64,000 nucleotides of DNA, taken from Zonotrichia leucophrys gambelii. Taxonomy: Eukaryota > Chordata > Aves > Passeriformes > Passerellidae. Below are positions 63,380 through 64,000 of this stretch, one piece after another; the stretch's first letter is position 1; the number at the start of each line of letters is the position of its first letter. The notes under the pieces are model-generated. The model did not search any database, had not been told where the DNA came from, and saw nothing but the letters and a program-made list of their open reading frames with translations. Made by a program: the position numbers and the translations under genes. The stretch spans positions 12,421,038 through 12,485,037 of the forward strand of contig NC_088173.1 in NCBI RefSeq assembly GCF_028769735.1, in the 5' to 3' direction.

Positions 63380-63680
63380 ACTGTGTCTGACCTCTTTCCT
63401 GAAAAGATGTTTTTGCCCTCTGTCACAGACAATCGATGTTTATGGCCCCTTTATTGCCCCTGAGTCACAGGCTGTTTTGTGTTCAAAAGTGCTTTTTTTT
63501 TTTTTTTTTTTTTTGAAGCTGCACTTTGTGTAGCAATTGCAAGTGGTTTACCCTCACAGAAACCAAGAGAGAGTTATCCTTGCCTTGGCCATCTCTGAGC
63601 CGGTGCAATTCCAAGTGCCAGTTTTGATCTTCAAAGGTTTATGCAGCTGAAGTCACAACAACTTAAAATTATCTTCTCTT
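63380..63680. promoter_or_regulatory. Motif-dense segment, possible cis-regulatory element
   Basis: A compact series of transcription-factor-like words lies within 250 bases: ATCGAT (63432-63437, CUX/ONECUT-like), TTTATGG (63439-63445) and TTTATTG (63450-63456), both fitting the HOX13/CDX form TTTATKG, TGAGTCA (63461-63467, AP-1/MAF core), and TTCAAAG (63630-63636, TCF/LEF-like). The segment is less AT-biased than its left flank, and a T22 tract splits it. Motif clustering is weak evidence without conservation or chromatin data. Confidence 0.25.
63493..63514. repeat. T22 homopolymer tract
   Basis: An uninterrupted run of 22 T, the longest homopolymer in the window. No retroelement body that would make it an A-tail on the minus strand is recognisable on either side. 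Confidence 0.95.
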
Positions 63681-64000
63681 TAACAAAATGGGAGCTGAGA
63701 AATCAGTCCAAAGTACTTCAGATATCACTCTCCAAGTGCATAACTTGGGCTGGGAGCAGGAAAATTTCTCTGGAGGACACTTGAGTTTGGTGTTTACTTC
63801 CGATCTCACCCAGTTAACAATCAGCGCCTCTTGGTTAAATATACAGCAAACAAGAGTTTAAATCTGCTAGGTTTTAAGATACATTAGTGAGAAGAGTGTT
63901 AGTGCCATAATGCCTTAGAAGAATATGGTAATGGCTATAAATATGATTATGGGGAAATGTAATTTCTGTTTCAGTGTTTGGGAAATTCCTAAGTTGAAGG
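63681..64000. other. Noncoding DNA at window end
   Basis: No open frame, repeat or RNA gene is recognisable in the last 320 bases. Confidence 0.65.

Noticed and set aside
63493..63514. T22 tract considered as the A-tail of a minus-strand retroposed gene or SINE
   Set aside because: No SINE, LINE or processed-gene body is recognisable on the adjoining sequence, and no target-site duplication was found.

Overview
The window reads as vertebrate nuclear DNA, most likely from a bird. It is A+T-rich, CpG-poor and full of stop codons, with short A and T tracts and no compact ORF layout or operons. Four decayed fragments can be recognised as avian-type CR1 (chicken repeat 1) LINE retrotransposons, and a fifth is possible. 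CR1 is the dominant LINE of birds and reptiles. No Alu, B1 or L1 sequence is recognisable, and simple dinucleotide repeats are short and few, which also fits a bird. I cannot name the species or the chromosome.

No protein-coding gene, tRNA, rRNA, snRNA, CpG island or CRISPR array can be supported. The open frames are short, overlap on both strands, resemble no protein I know, and in several places are only CR1 sequence read in sense or antisense. The window is best described as an intergenic gene desert or the inside of a very long intron. The two cannot be told apart from the sequence alone.

Layout: 1-3.4 kb is unique noncoding DNA with two small tandem duplications and a G/T-rich tract. 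At 3.4-3.8, 6.3-6.9, 17.8-18.0, 25.3-26.1 and 33.4-33.9 kb lie GC-elevated islets that could be old retroelement pieces but cannot be classified by eye. A composite direct and inverted repeat is at 7.74-7.88 kb, a perfect 26-bp palindrome at 8.16 kb, and a weak exon-like open segment at 12.6-12.8 kb. A perfect 28-bp AT hairpin is at 18.22 kb, and a canonical G-quadruplex motif beside a polypurine/polypyrimidine switch is at 20.91 kb.

From 35.6 to 36.3 kb lies a CR1 ORF2 endonuclease fossil. A 3' CR1 tail lies on the minus strand at 41.94-42.25 kb and another on the plus strand at 47.05-47.23 kb. A plus-strand CR1 with an internal deletion is at 53.95-54.45 kb, possibly next to an older minus-strand CR1/L3-like fragment at 53.8 kb. 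G/T-rich tracts with GGGG runs are at 47.6 and 53.5 kb. An AT-rich patchwork repeat is at 55.86-56.05 kb, and a motif-dense segment that might be cis-regulatory is at 63.4-63.65 kb.

No genes here work together. The interpretable biology is retrotransposon decay, small-scale duplication and a few structure-forming DNA elements. I found no convincing undescribed system.
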